A DNA stretch of 64,000 bases from Sclerurus mexicanus (taxonomy: Eukaryota > Chordata > Aves > Passeriformes > Furnariidae): the NCBI GenBank assembly GCA_013396755.1, contig VWZF01003025.1, positions 993,002-1,057,001 on the forward strand. Reading direction: 5' to 3'. The notes under the pieces are model-generated. The model saw nothing but the letters and a program-made list of their open reading frames with translations, did no database searches and was not told the origin of the DNA. Positions within the stretch are counted from its first letter, which is position 1. The number at the start of each line of letters is the position of its first letter. This document shows positions 1 through 13,328 of this stretch, one piece after another. Position numbers and translations under genes: made by a program.

Positions 1-1313
1 GGAAACCCCGTAACGGCAGAAATACATGTTTCTTCATGTTTGTAAGAGCTGTCTTTTTGTGTACATTTTTAAACCCAAACCAGATTCTCTGGAAAACACA
101 GACCAAAGTAGAGGAGCACCAGGAATATCCTTACTGTGACACTCCCCGCTTTTTTTTGATAATGAAAAGACAAGGACAGCTCATTCATTTCCTCTCTCTG
201 TTCGTAAGTGGCATCTATTCTTACACGAAAAAACCCAAACTCGAAATAAGTGAGCAATTAAGTTATCCTCAAGGTTTCAGTGGAAACTACCAAAATACAG
301 GCAGAAAACCAGAACATATGACGTTCTAAGAAATGCTGGCTCTATCACACTGAGCGATCTGCAAAGGGAATATGCAAGAGAATGCTGAGGTACCATTTCA
401 GCTCCTTGCATAGCCACTGATTCGGGCACGAGCCTTCTGTGCTGGTTACTCCTCAGTACTGGAGACCTTACAATGCCAAACACAGACATTTAAAAGATCT
501 GTAGTTGTTTTTCTTCACGGCAGAGAAATAGCGGAACAAAGGGAAGATCCCAACCTGCATTTTACATTCTAGGAACCAATAAAGTTGTCAAAATACAGAG
601 ATCTCTCAGGAAGTCTCTCTGTGCAGCCCACGAGCTCTAAGCCAAGCCTCAATCATTATTCTTTTGCACATCTTCTCAACAGGACTTCCCATTCTCTGAA
701 AGGATTGACAAATAACACATTTTAGACCGGTAGGATTGCGCTGCAGAAACAAAGCAAGTGAATTCAGCCCCAACAAGTCACCACTTTAGTCCCACCACGT
801 GACACCTCTGTCACCTCCACTGTTTTGCAATCTCTTGTTTTCACTTTCCTAATTACAAAATCCCTGGGAAAGAATAGCCACGAGCTGCTTCCCGTTCCAG
901 CACAAGAGCCAGGAGTGGCAACTCCAAGCGCACCCTCATCGTGCTCACCTTGTTGTTCAGAGACAGGCCCTGAGCTGAAAAACCCCGTCACACCTTTCAG
1001 GCTCCACCTGAGCACAAGTTGGAAGCATCATCAGTTTTCTGCTTCCAAAAGAATGCTGGTAAAATGCTTCCTGAGAAACACCCTTGCGACAGGGTTTTTT
1101 CCTCATTTCTGCCTTAGGCTAAAACACTCTTTAAAGGAATACTCGATTGAAAGGGAGCAATTGTGAGTTTGTGTGTTATAAATGTGTCAGTCGTTGGTAG
1201 ATGAAAAGATAATCTATTTGCTCTTTAGTATTACTGTAACAATTTTGCTTCATGATTAAACTTGGTGTTTTCAACATGGTGTTTTTGCACACAAAAAAAA
1301 TTTTATAGGAACT

Positions 1314-1346
1314 TATATATATATATATATGTTTATATATATATAC
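1314..1346. repeat. (TA)n microsatellite, interrupted
   Basis: Two TA runs separated by GTT: roughly 17 bases, then roughly 14. Confidence 0.85.
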
Positions 1347-1658
1347 ATAAGTATGTCACGTGTAATATTTTACACATTTTAGGCCTTCCTTGATGATTGT
1401 CTCAAACAAAATCCTGTTGAACAGCAGTTTAGAAGAAAAAATACCCTTTGTCTAATCTGTATGGTAATGGCAAAAATGTTCTGTTCAAGTACAAGGCTTT
1501 CAAAATAATCTGAAAATAAAAAGAGGCCATTTTTATAGTATATTTTTCTGATTTATGATGGCCAAACCATATGGGCACTGAAGCATTCACAGGTATTTCA
1601 AACTGACCTGCTTTTCATGAATGTCAAAAATTTGTGATGTCTTCAAAAAAAGCAGATT

Positions 1659-1690
1659 GATGAGTGCTATCAAATTTGATAGCACACATC
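1659..1690. repeat. 32-bp palindrome with a perfect 20-bp core
   Basis: The core at 1665-1684 (TGCTATCAAATTTGATAGCA) equals its own reverse complement, and the arms extend six more bases on each side (GATGAG / CACATC) with one mismatch. It could form a hairpin or bind a dimeric protein; no known element was recognised. Confidence 0.9.
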
Positions 1691-2323
1691 GGGTTCAAAA
1701 GAAAAAAGTTTTTGTGCTATAAAAATCCAGCTGACTGATCAAACTGTCTCTCCTGCACCACCACAATTGCATGTCATACTGGCATCCTTAATGGCCATTC
1801 AAAACCAGTCCTATGATAAATTATACTCTTCTATTAATTTTATTTTATTTTTCCTAGGGACCTGGACTTTCTGTAATCCCTTAAAATGCAAAAAGAACAC
1901 TGGGAAGAAAAATTTTTCATGGGCGAAAACGTAGTGGTAGAAGAATAATCAGAGAATATCACATATTTTGTAACTTTGGTTATTTTCTTTCCCTTTACCA
2001 GTTGGCCTAACTAATAACAGCTTATGCCAGAATTGAAAGGCTGAATCAACTAATGAATAAAAAAAACCATAAACACATTTCCATGTATTGCTCTGCAGAA
2101 ACAAAAAGCACTGCTGGGAATTTTGAATCATGAGCAAAGTAATATTTAATCACGTATACATCATTCTCATATGTTAAAATTTCTTGGAAAGGGGAATAAT
2201 TATGTTAGTACTACTGTGTGATACAGAAGTTGTAGTAAATAAATTCTTGCCAGAAGTTGGGAAAAAAAAAGCCAGACAAATTAACAGCAAAGTGACCATG
2301 AATGAGCATTTCCTCCTACCTTT

Positions 2324-2411
2324 TTCCTTTGAAAAATGTGAACTTTAGATAATAGTCTGTATAATTTCTAGTTCTATTCCTTTGGAAAAGTCTGAACTTT
2401 AGATAATTGTC
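2324..2411. repeat. Diverged direct duplication, 53-bp period
   Basis: Two copies of about 35 bp (2324-2358 and 2377-2411) share TTCCTTTG, then GAACTTTAGATAAT and GTCT, with a few substitutions. Confidence 0.75.
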
Positions 2412-5011
2412 TCTTAAGTATTCTAAAACTTTCCTTTGACCTTTAGGCCTGCAGAGCTATAATCAAACATCACTATATGGTCACTTGCAGTCTAGCGGCA
2501 ACTCTTGTATTTTGTACCTTGATTTTTTAACTCATTGGAGAAAGGACAGAAAATCCCTGCTGAAGAAATAATGGTGTAGGAGCAAGCATTGAGCCTGAAA
2601 TAATACTAGTTTTATTCGTTAGCGGGGTGGAGGAATAATTAGGACGTGGTACCTCCTTCTAATTTCCAGACTTAGGTGGAAAGTGAAGGCAGGAACCTTT
2701 GGGCTCTGGGTCTGCTGGAGCCACAGTTGCCACACTGAGCTGCACCCAGCACACCTGCAGAGTGTCACCCACCCCGCTCTGCCCGTGTCTGTGCCCTGAA
2801 CCCCCGGGGCCACTGAGCACTGGCACTGCCCCGAGCTGAAGCCAGCCTAGAGAAGATGTAAGATACGCAAAAACAGCGACGGCTTTTGCCTCTCGTTTTT
2901 CTCTTTTCCGCTCCACAAGCCAGTCACAAACTTGTTTACTAATAATCCCATTGCTTTGACATGCTTCCCTTTATTCGGATCACATCACTACATGGCATGT
3001 GCATTGAATGTTACATCTGTAAAGTGTAAGAATTAATGCAGGTTGCCAAGCTCTGGTTTAGAAAGAGAGATGAAATGGCTGTCAAATGTGCTCAGCATTA
3101 AAAATACATTATTAACACGGCAATTTGCATAGACTGATGGATCATTTTTGAAATCTACATATTCTAGTTAACTCCATTCTCTTGTTATTTTAACCAAAAA
3201 AGTTTCAGAAAGTAATACTGTGTTTTACAATGCTTTGATAAAATAATGGCTATATTTTGCATTTGAACCAAGAACTTTCCAGCACTGTATCACCAGATTC
3301 CAGCAAGAAATGCTGCAAAGATAAATAAGAAAGCCAAGATACCCCAAGGCTTTGCCATCTGTTTTTCCCTCGAGGGAGACTGAATTGCTGTGCTTTCTAT
3401 GAATGTGTACAAATGCAGTGTGGGAGGTGAAGCTGATGACAGACAGGTGTCTAAGCCCCTGAGGTCACTGTGAGATGCACAGCTTTACACATTCCACTGA
3501 TTTGGGGTTCTCTTCTGGGTGAAGCTAAATCTCTACCAGATTCAGTGAAATTCATAATACTTTTGGTAGGTGATGGAAAAGTTCCAAGAATTCCATCCCA
3601 TGGGTCACCTTCCTCACTTCACACACGGCCTTTGATTGTTACTTCAATGACTTACCTCTAGGGTCTGGCAAAGTTCAGTCTTCACGACTGTGAAGACAAT
3701 CAGAGATGCCTGAAGTGAATCTTTCTTCCCAGAATGTAAACTGTGAATGTCACAGTCAGAAACATAAAACTTAAGTAGGAACCTTTCAGGTTTTAAATGT
3801 GATGTGTTCTTGGCATTTAAGTAACTTAACATCCACTTCTCCATGCCATGATAACTGGCATTGCCATTCCAATACTGTATGGAACAAAGACGTGCACACA
3901 GTAAGAATTTAAAGCCAGTAGATCATATAACAGTCCTTAAAAGCAAATCTGGAATCACACCTAGCAACCGTATTGAAGCTTTGTTATACCGGTAAGAGCC
4001 AAATTCAAGCCAGAGCAGTGCATTTCTATTGTGCTAGTTATTTTTGTCATAATGTTCACTTTGAAATACAGTGGCAGAAAGCAGCCACCAGACTATAAAA
4101 ACAGCAACCAGCATTTATTGGAGTGCTGCCTGTTTGTACTGGTGTAATAAAGGTCTTGTCAGCACTTCCATTACAAAATGCCAATTTTCAGAGGTTTATA
4201 ACTGTGACATAACAACTTATTATGAGAAGAGATTTAGAATGTGTCCTCTCTGCCAAAGAATATTGAAAGTTAAATACGACTTACATTGGCTGGGGCATTT
4301 TAAGTCTGAAAATAAATTAAAAACAATTTTGACTTAACATTTTCTTGAGCTGGTGCCATTGAAGAAAAAAACCCCAAAACATGGCTTTGATTTTAAAAAA
4401 GTGCCAGATCCAGCAGTTCTTATAGATGCAGAACTCCCTTTAACTTCACTGAGAATAATTTCCGTGAGAGAACTGAAAGAAGTGCCATTATACATTTTTG
4501 TAAATGTCATCAAGAGTTATATTAGCTTTTTGTAATTTGAGAGACTGAAATGCTATGGTGGAACGTTGCCCCTGGGCACACAGGCAACATGATAATGACT
4601 TTTGGAAGACATTCTGATATGCAGATTACATATAACAATAACAATTTGTTATCATCAGGCCATTAATGGCAGTAATTTATACCTCTGTCTTACACCCAAA
4701 GTATACACATAATGTCTTATATGCACACCTCTCACTGAGGGCTTGTCTCCTATGGAGGGGGATAATGGCCATTTGAAATGCAGGGAAGAGCAGAAGGCAT
4801 CCAGAGAAGGAATTTCAGTAAGTTAAAAAAAACCCCAAAACAATTACCCGTCTATAGGGTGGAATGGATTGTAGAAAGTTTTCAAATGAAACATTCCAGA
4901 TAATCTTGGGAACGTTTCTGCACAACAAGCAAACATTACATGGACAAAACCTGGCACAGCCCGAAGTTCCAAAGTAGGATACACAGCTGAAATACTGACA
5001 ATCAAAGCAGG

Positions 5012-5022
5012 CACACACACAC
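5012..5022. repeat. Short (CA)n tract
   Basis: Five to six CA units, short and probably stable. Confidence 0.8.
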
Positions 5023-5228
5023 ATCTGAATTTGGATTTCAAGGCTGGGACATGCTGCAAGAGCCTCATTTTGCCAGAAGCACTGTGTGCCACAGCACGTG
5101 ACCTGGGAAGAAGGAGGAGCCAGGGAAAGGTGTCAGCATTGGAATTCTGCCTCCCCGCTGTGGAGATATGACAAAGGCAGCGCTAATATTGGTAAATATC
5201 TGCCAACTGCAGCATGAGGTGTTCTAGT

Positions 5229-5368
5229 GAATCACAGAATGACTGAGGTGGGACGGGACCTCTGGGGCTCGTCTGGTCCACCCCCTGCTCAAGCACAGCT
5301 ACTCTAGAGCCCAGCAGGACCTTGTCCATGTGGCTTTGGAGTGTCTCCAAGGATAGAGGTTCTACAAA
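5229..5368 (-). mobile_element. CR1 LINE fragment, short 3' end
   Basis: Starts GAATCACAGAATGACTGAGG, then GGACCTCTGGGGCTCGTCTG, GTCCACCCCCTGCTCAAGCA and GTGTCTCCAAGGATAGAGG, the inverted CR1 3' order, truncated at about 140 bp. Confidence 0.82.
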
Positions 5369-8300
5369 TGGCAAAACATTTGTTATTCCCTAGTGAAATA
5401 TCACTGCCACAAAACAAAAGGCATCTGATTCATTCTTTCTCTTTGTGCCAAGCAGAGAAGTTATGAGGTACAAATAGATATAAATAATATTATATAAATA
5501 TATAATGCATCTGTATGCTAAGAGAACACTTTACAGATCACAGATGTGATGAAGACTCTCACAAAGTACAAGTGAAGTGTGCAGGCTGAAGCTGCAATAA
5601 AAATACAAAGCAGGATCATGGAAAAGTATTACAAGAGATGGCAACTTTACTGGCAAAGGAAAATACATCTCAATATGTCAAAAATACTTCCATGATGGTG
5701 AAGAAAAACCGTATATAGTCAAAAAGGCAAACAGAAAAAAACCCAGCAGACGCTTTGAGAAATTAATTTCGTTATTGAGAAGAGAAAAAAAAAAAAGGAA
5801 AAGAAAAAATACTTAAGAGAAACAGTTTTAGCCCAGAAAAAGCTACGTTCTGTATACAAGGTTTTGAAACAAGTGGTTCTGCTAGGCAGGCTGCATTAAA
5901 ACCCTGCAAAGGTTAGAGCAACTACATCTTTTGATCTGGCATGGTAGCAAAAGAAAAGCACAAAAAAAAGAATTGATTGGTTATTAAAAAATAGTTTTCT
6001 CATTTAAAAATAGAAAATATTAGCACAAAGACAGAAGCTGTGACAACATGGGATAGATGAAGATGATATATAAGGAGATGTATGATGTAGAATAGAGTCT
6101 AAACTACATTCCTCAGCATTTAGTACTGCAGCTTCTACCAAAGATCCAGCAATGCCTCACTAGAGCTGCTATTAGACTGGGCTCCACCGTTTGCTCCCCT
6201 GAGCTGACAAATAATTTCTCCATATTTTCTAATGGGGAGTTTCAGAAGAATCCCAGGAGACCCCTTAAGGCCCTCTGGGAAAGCTCAGCCTTCGCCAGCC
6301 CCCAGGGCACTGCTCACAGCTCTGCAGTGTGGGCATGGCCCAGCCACAGGCACGGTGATTAAATGGCTCGTCCAGATTCATGCAGGAAACCCATAACCCA
6401 GCGAAACAAAACTGTGCCGAACCCCAGACCGATTCCTCAATCAGAAAACCGTCACTCCTGGAGAGCGCTTGGAGATCACGAGGTCTTAATCTTTGTTGGG
6501 GGGAACACTGCATAGTTTACAGAAGGCTCATATATAATGGATGAAAATGTTATAGAAAGTGACATGACAGAGCTAAGCAAGGTTAGGGAGTGACAAGTTC
6601 AAAAAGGCTACATGAAATGGTTTTATTTTATTTTTTATTATTTCCTATAACCTAGATTTTAGCTACAGTTCTAGGTTAGACTGAATGAATGCTTCCTAAC
6701 AAAACACAAACAACCCCAAAAGGTTTAACACAATGCAAATCTGCTATGCCATTTATCGCTTTCTAAAAGTTAAAGAGAAGAAATAATTCATTGTTCATGC
6801 TCAAGACAGCCCAACATTCTTGGAACACAACTGAGTATTTTCATCAGCATTCAGTGATTACTGGTGATGCTCCTTCTAAGGAGCGAACACAGCTGACATT
6901 CTAATTCCACAGGGAGGGCTTTATTCCTGATTTCTCTCTTGTTATAGCTCAGCTGGACGAAGCAGGCACAGAACCGCAGTGTTCCAGTCACTGCCCCAGC
7001 ACGCACACAGCCCTTAGCCCGTGGCCAAAGTGGAGTTGGCTTGTTTGAGCCCGGAGTTAGTCAGGCCAGGCTGGATGATGTGACTCTGCTCTCTTAGCAC
7101 AGGCAGGCAGCTCCCACTGCTTTAGTGATTCCCTGGGATGTGGCTCCACATCCATCCCCTGTTCCTTCGGAGGACCCCACCAGCTCTTCCTCTTCAACTC
7201 CATCAAGCAGACATCTGGTCCTTTGCTTCAAGTTCTATTTATCTCTCCCTAACAAGCTGGCTTATTATCTCACTTCAAACAGGGGCCCATCTTCACTCCC
7301 TCTCTAATCAGCGCTGATTACCAAGTGTGCACATCCTATCATTTTAGGAGATGCAAACTCTCTCCCCAGACTAGACAGGTCAACCTCTGTGTTTCGTTTA
7401 TTTTCTGCTTTTGGCTCCAAATGTAAGATCCCTGCATTTGGTACGATCATCTACCTCTTTGCTGGCCTCTGAATGGCTTGCCTTCTAGGCATATTTATTA
7501 TATAAATATTGCATGCTAACAATTACATAAATAGATCATTAATTACTGGATGCTTGCCAAATAAAATACAACCTAATTAGATAGCATTAAATGAAGACCA
7601 GCAAAGTGACATATTTTACAACAAGGTCACCCGTAGAAATTACAAAATCAAGAGTTGATGGGAAAATAACCTCAGTGGTACAATAAAACCCCAGTCAACT
7701 GAATAAAAACTTTGTCTCCCTTATTCACTAAAGGCTGATGTGAGAAGCTCTGGTAAACAAAAAAAAAATCATTAAAAATGTCATATTTCCTTCAATTTGT
7801 CACTGGTATATGTGCTCTGCTCCAGAAATACAGCCCATTGTTGAACAGCCACCTCCTCCGAAGGAGTAAGGAGGAAATGAAAGAGTGTGGAATAAATGTG
7901 ACCACACCAAACAGGTTCAGGGGGATGCAGAGACAGAGGTCACCCCATAACCAATGCAATGGTCACCTCGTAGGAAAATGACTGTGATTCCAAGAGCAAC
8001 TCCTGCCTCGTGCACAGCACTTGTGGGATGCAAATTGGAACATGATCTCAGTCTTTTGGATTCACATTATAATGTCAGTTGTGTAATAGTTTATCAGATA
8101 AGCCTTGAGGCTAAGTGTGAAAAATTAATACCTTCTATTTTAATGGAGGGACCACGTGCAAATGGTCTGATATACTGAAAAAAAAGGAGATTTTTAATAA
8201 TGAAAGGAAAATTTAACAGTTAATATGTGATGATTCCTGCTCGTATTGTTTTCGTTTTTAGCCTGTTTAGATTTTTCCTCTTGTAGAAGAGTGTTGCTGT

Positions 8301-9040
8301 TCTTTTAATCTTTACTACGGTTGAAAGTTTAAAATGAGACTCCTATCTAGTTTCTCATTAATTGACAAAAGTGCAATTGCAGCAACTAACAAGCTAATTG
8401 TTACTCGCCTTCAACAGTCTGTATTTAGGATATGACAAAACAAAGAAATACTCCATAATGAGAGAAACCACTAAAATTACAAGGTGTAGAAACAAAGAAT
8501 AAAAAACAGTCCTGTGCCATATTTAATAATTAGGTATTTAGGGAGAAAACCCAAATATTAAAAAAAACCCAAAACCTAACAATGAGGTAAAAACAGAGCT
8601 AGACTTCCTCTATGCAATATGACTCTGTCAGGTTACAAATATATTGAGGTGGTGAAGGGGCAGAGACCTTCCCAGAGCCTTCAGCCCTAGGACATCATTC
8701 CTCCTGCTCAGTGAATTAAGCCCATTTTCACAGGGCATTGTCCACAAACACTTCGACTACGGAGAGTGTTTCTTGCAGAAAACATGAAGGAATTACACAC
8801 ACCCAAACCAGAAGTGCTACTTTGACAGAAATCTCTTAGCATTCTTACAGAAGGTATTTGATTAAAAATCTGGAAATTTAGCTCCAAATATGATGTATTC
8901 ATTTAACTATAAATACTGCTGTGAAACACTTTCAAAGTCCTAGAACACAATAATCAGAGGCGCTGTTCATTTTCAAGGAGCTATGTTTGTAGAGCACTTA
9001 AGGAGTCTTTGAAAATTAAAAGGCTGTTGGAGCAAAGTTG

Positions 9041-9284
9041 CACAGAACCCCAGGCTGGGTCAGGCTGGAAGGGCCCACGTTGGCTCATCTGGTGCCACCT
9101 CCTGCTCCAGCAGGGCCAGCCCAGAGCACAGGGCACAGCATTGTGTCCAGAGGGCTCTGGAATATCCCCAGGGAGGAGACTCCACGCCCTCCCTGGGCAG
9201 CCTGGGCACTGCTGGGTCACTGCCCAGCCCAGAAGTTCTTCCTCCTGGCCAGGTGGCACCTGCTGGGCATCAGTTCCTGCCTGT
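9041..9284 (-). mobile_element. CR1 LINE fragment, 3' end
   Basis: About 245 bp matching the inverted 3' end of CR1 and nearly the same base for base as the start of the copy at 57518, breaking off just after 'cagttcctgcc'. The shared break with the longer copy reflects 5' truncation at insertion. Confidence 0.88.
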
Positions 9285-12200
9285 TGATAAATTCCAGGGA
9301 TCTGGTACTGCAGATCTCACTGTTGGTAGTTAAAAGTTTTGGGCTTATTAAGAACAAGACCTTTCTGCCTGCTAAGCAGTTCAGTTTTGAGACCCTGATT
9401 TAATGTCTATTTTCCCCATTCTGTGTCTGAAATGAAGTTGCACTGGAGGTTCAATTTGTTCTTCTCTGCTCTTTCTTTCATCCATGTTCCATATTATTAC
9501 TAAAACAGATAGATTTTCATGCTAATTTGCTGACCAGATTATTTTCCTCTTCTCATTTGTTTTCATAACCTTTCATCCCTTTACTTAGTCTTTTAAAGTC
9601 ATGGCGCCCTCGCTCACTTTTCTTTAGTTTTATTATGAAATTAATGAAACAAACTGGAAAATGAGAGCTAAGTATGCTCCACTACTGAGCTTGATGAAAC
9701 TCCTGCAGCAGGAGAATTCACAGCTGTCCAACCCATTCCCTCACCATGAGTAAGCACTGTCGTACATATGGTGCACAACACTGACCTCAGATCTTTTTCA
9801 CTCAGATTGCATCTGGTTCTCAATTAGCTTGATTTATAAAATGAAACATAATTGATGCCTTGGCAACACCACGTTGCTAGCAGCACAAATAAATTAAGAA
9901 TGAGTGAAGTAAAAGTCTCTTTGGTCATGTATGCATAACGGCAGGCTGCATATATATGGTGTTATCCTGGGTTTCATCACTCACATTTGATGCTGTTTTG
10001 GGCTGGGTCATGTTTACATTGAAGTTCTGAAATAACTGTGTAATTGTGGTTGATTGAAACCACCAAAAAAAAGGCGCTTGCTGAAAGGATGGGATGCTGT
10101 GGAAATGAGTCTTATTCTCCAGCGTGCATATACAACTCTTCTGTCTGAAAGTTTGCAGTCGTGACGCTTAGGAAGGAAGAATTTGTCATCCCAGAGCTAA
10201 ACTAAAACGAGGCTGGAAAGGTTAAAGAGAGTTTGGAGCAGCAGTGCCCCCAGAGAAACACTTTGCCAGCTACAAAACTATGGAAATCCATGCTGGGGGA
10301 GCAGCAGAGCTGAGGAAGAGCCTCGAGATCCCTGGAAGAGGACAATGAGCTTACCAGATGGCCCCCTCCTTGCTGGTTCATTCATCAGGTTGGCCTGTCC
10401 AGTCGGATGAAGACTTGATGGATCACATCTGGCTTAGGGCGGAGGAGGGAGGGAATCTGTCTGGAGTCCTGCATCCTGAATACAGGAGAGGAGTGAAGGA
10501 GGTTTCAGATGGACAGAACCACAACAGACAGAGCCATCCAAGCGAGGAGGAGCGTGGCAGCTGAGTCAGCATTCCCAGAGTTGATCCTGGCTCTCTGCTT
10601 CAGCTAGAGCAGATTTGTGCACCAAGAAGGACTCACCTCCCTAGCCTACCCAAGTGGTGAAAAGCACATAACCACGGCAAGAAGGTGTGAATCATCCAGA
10701 GAGGGCTAAAAATCTTAATCTCCACCTGTTTTGTGGTTCTAATGAGAAAGGAATCCAGAAAGAGCAGCGATCTGCATGCAAGAAGATAGATGGGAGAGAC
10801 AGCAGAAGCAGGTGTCAGGGAAGGAAGTGGCACACAGGAGTGGAAAAATGCTGGCTTTCCATCCACATTAATGGAATCACTTCAGAAAACAACATTACCT
10901 CCTTCTGTGCCAAGGAAGTTGCTTCAAATCACACTCAATTGATGTTCAGCATCAAGGAAAACCAGAACATCTGGGAATAACAGAACACAGTCCATAGTGA
11001 TGAGAGTAGAGAAAGGGGGGAAAGGAGGCAGAAAGTTCTCAGCAGAAAGATATATTCTCAGACTAGACAGCACTAACACCACTGTACCACGGAAATGTGT
11101 AACCTTGCTGGGAATAGCAGAAAGGAATCAGATATATCACTTCAGCTGCAATGTGACATCACACGGTGAAAATGGAAATGCATTCACTGGCTGGCAAGAC
11201 AGAACTTCTGAGCATTGCTGGAATATATTGTGGTCCCTTGGTAATATTATTGTTAATTTGAAATTCTACCAGTCTTCTAGAATTGGAGAATAGGCTAAAG
11301 ATCTATAGCACCAGTTTCCACCTCACGTGGCTGCAGCACTTTATCACTGGCAGGAAGAGCTCCTCTTTTTGAGTCTTTAGACACAGTAGATTGTTTCACA
11401 GGACGACATTATAACTTAGGACTGTCAGATATGCAAATCAGAAAATTGATTGCTTTCCTTACAAAGGATGATCTAACGGAGCTTCTGATCCAAAGGAGTC
11501 TCAATCAGGTGAATCGTCTGAGGACCAAGGATGAAGCAACCTGAGTACAATATATAAGGAACTGCATTTCCTCTGTTATAGACATGAATTATTTCAGGGA
11601 CTTGACACTTGCCACCCAAGGCTGAACACCACTTTTTGCATATGAATGGAGGGGAAGCTGGAATCAGTGCTCTCCTTTTCCAGGCCGTGGGGTTTAGTTT
11701 CCAGGCCAAAGTTTAGTAGAACTTGCAGACAATAAGCAGAATGTTTTAGCCCAGGCCTACGAATCACAGTTTGTTTCTAACCAAGAAAGGTAAGTGTACA
11801 TACAAAATATAATTAAGAATTCTCTGACATAAGATTTAATGTCAGAGTAGTCGAAATGCACGGAACTGCAATGCTTCATGAGGCTTCTCTACCTTAACTA
11901 TCACATCACTTGTTTTGATAATATTTAGACCTTCCTACTCAGCGAAATACCAACACCTTTATGCTTTGTTCTAATTTCTATAACTTACGATGTCTAACAT
12001 AAGCAAAAAAGAACTTAGTGAACAAAATCTTTCAACCACACTAAAAAAGGAAATATTTCAACAATTTTATATCAGCAATTTCATTATTAACTCTATCATT
12101 CATTAAAAAAAAATCAATAAATTGAGGTTTTTCTGGCATGCACAGGTCATAAAAATGTTGAACTCTGCTATTTAAACAATTCCAGTTTAAATGCCACGCT

Positions 12201-13313
12201 GAGAAAAAGATTGATAGTATGATATTTATAATACATTTTTCACACTAGGAACACTTCTGGAGAAACATGATGTGTGCCTGTGGATGGATGGCAGATCCTG
12301 AGACACAAGAGCCAGATTAAGGGCTGGCTTGTGTTCTTTATCTTTTAATACATGGAATACTTTATTTTTAACTCTACTCCTTTCACACTGATTGCACCTT
12401 GTTGGCAAGTACTCCTTGTGATTTCTGGTGACAAAACTATATATATTAAGAGAGATGTTGATCCATGTTGTTTCCCAGATTATGGAGCATATTCCTTTAC
12501 ATCTTCTAGATGTTATTCCATACCACCACTACGGACAGGCAGGATAGCAAAATATTTATTTATAAGATGTCAGCCACATCTCTGAGCACATCACTTAATT
12601 TCACTTTTCAAGAAAACCACTAACAAGGTTGTGATTTGGTATGGTTTCGAGCTGTACTTTGAAAATTTAATTACTGATATGTAAAAGGAATGAGGATGAT
12701 AATTAAGCACATTAGAAATACAGAAACATGTGCTCTCCCCAGAGAAGTGCCATTGTGAGACACCCTCTGGCACGTGGCAGCTGGGCCACAAAGTTTCCCA
12801 AGGCTCTGGGAAAATGGCATGAAACTGCAAAAACGTGTGAGGATGTACTGCTCGTATCCAAGGGACTGTATGGGTGCTGTTCTGCGGGGTGTTCCTGGCA
12901 CATCCGTCAAGAAACGAGGGGTTTAATGATGTCCTCGCTAAGGCAATTTGTACCTGAGGCCAGCGGGTGAACTTTGAAACTGGGCAAACTGGAAGGAGGG
13001 CAGTGAAACAGCAGAGCCACCTCAGAGCTGTCTGAGGAATATATTTGGAAAGAAAAGTCAATCAAAAACACAGAAAGAGCTTGAGCTGGCAGCTGAGACA
13101 ATGGCAGGGAGACTTACCCAGAAATGCCAAAAGAATCTGATTCAGGGCAAGACTCATTTTAACACAAGAGTTACTCTGGTGGGAACAAAAGACTCGCCCT
13201 CCAGGTATGGGTTTGACAGGTGCTGCTAAAAATACTTCCAGGACAGAAAGATGTGGGGAAAGTCTAGCTTTTACTGCGTTAAAACCACAGTGACACAGAA
13301 GTACTTTAAAGAC

Positions 13314-13328
13314 AAAAAAAAAAAAAAA
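13314..13328. repeat. A15 homopolymer
   Basis: Uninterrupted run of fifteen A. No retrogene or SINE body was recognised immediately upstream. Confidence 0.85.
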
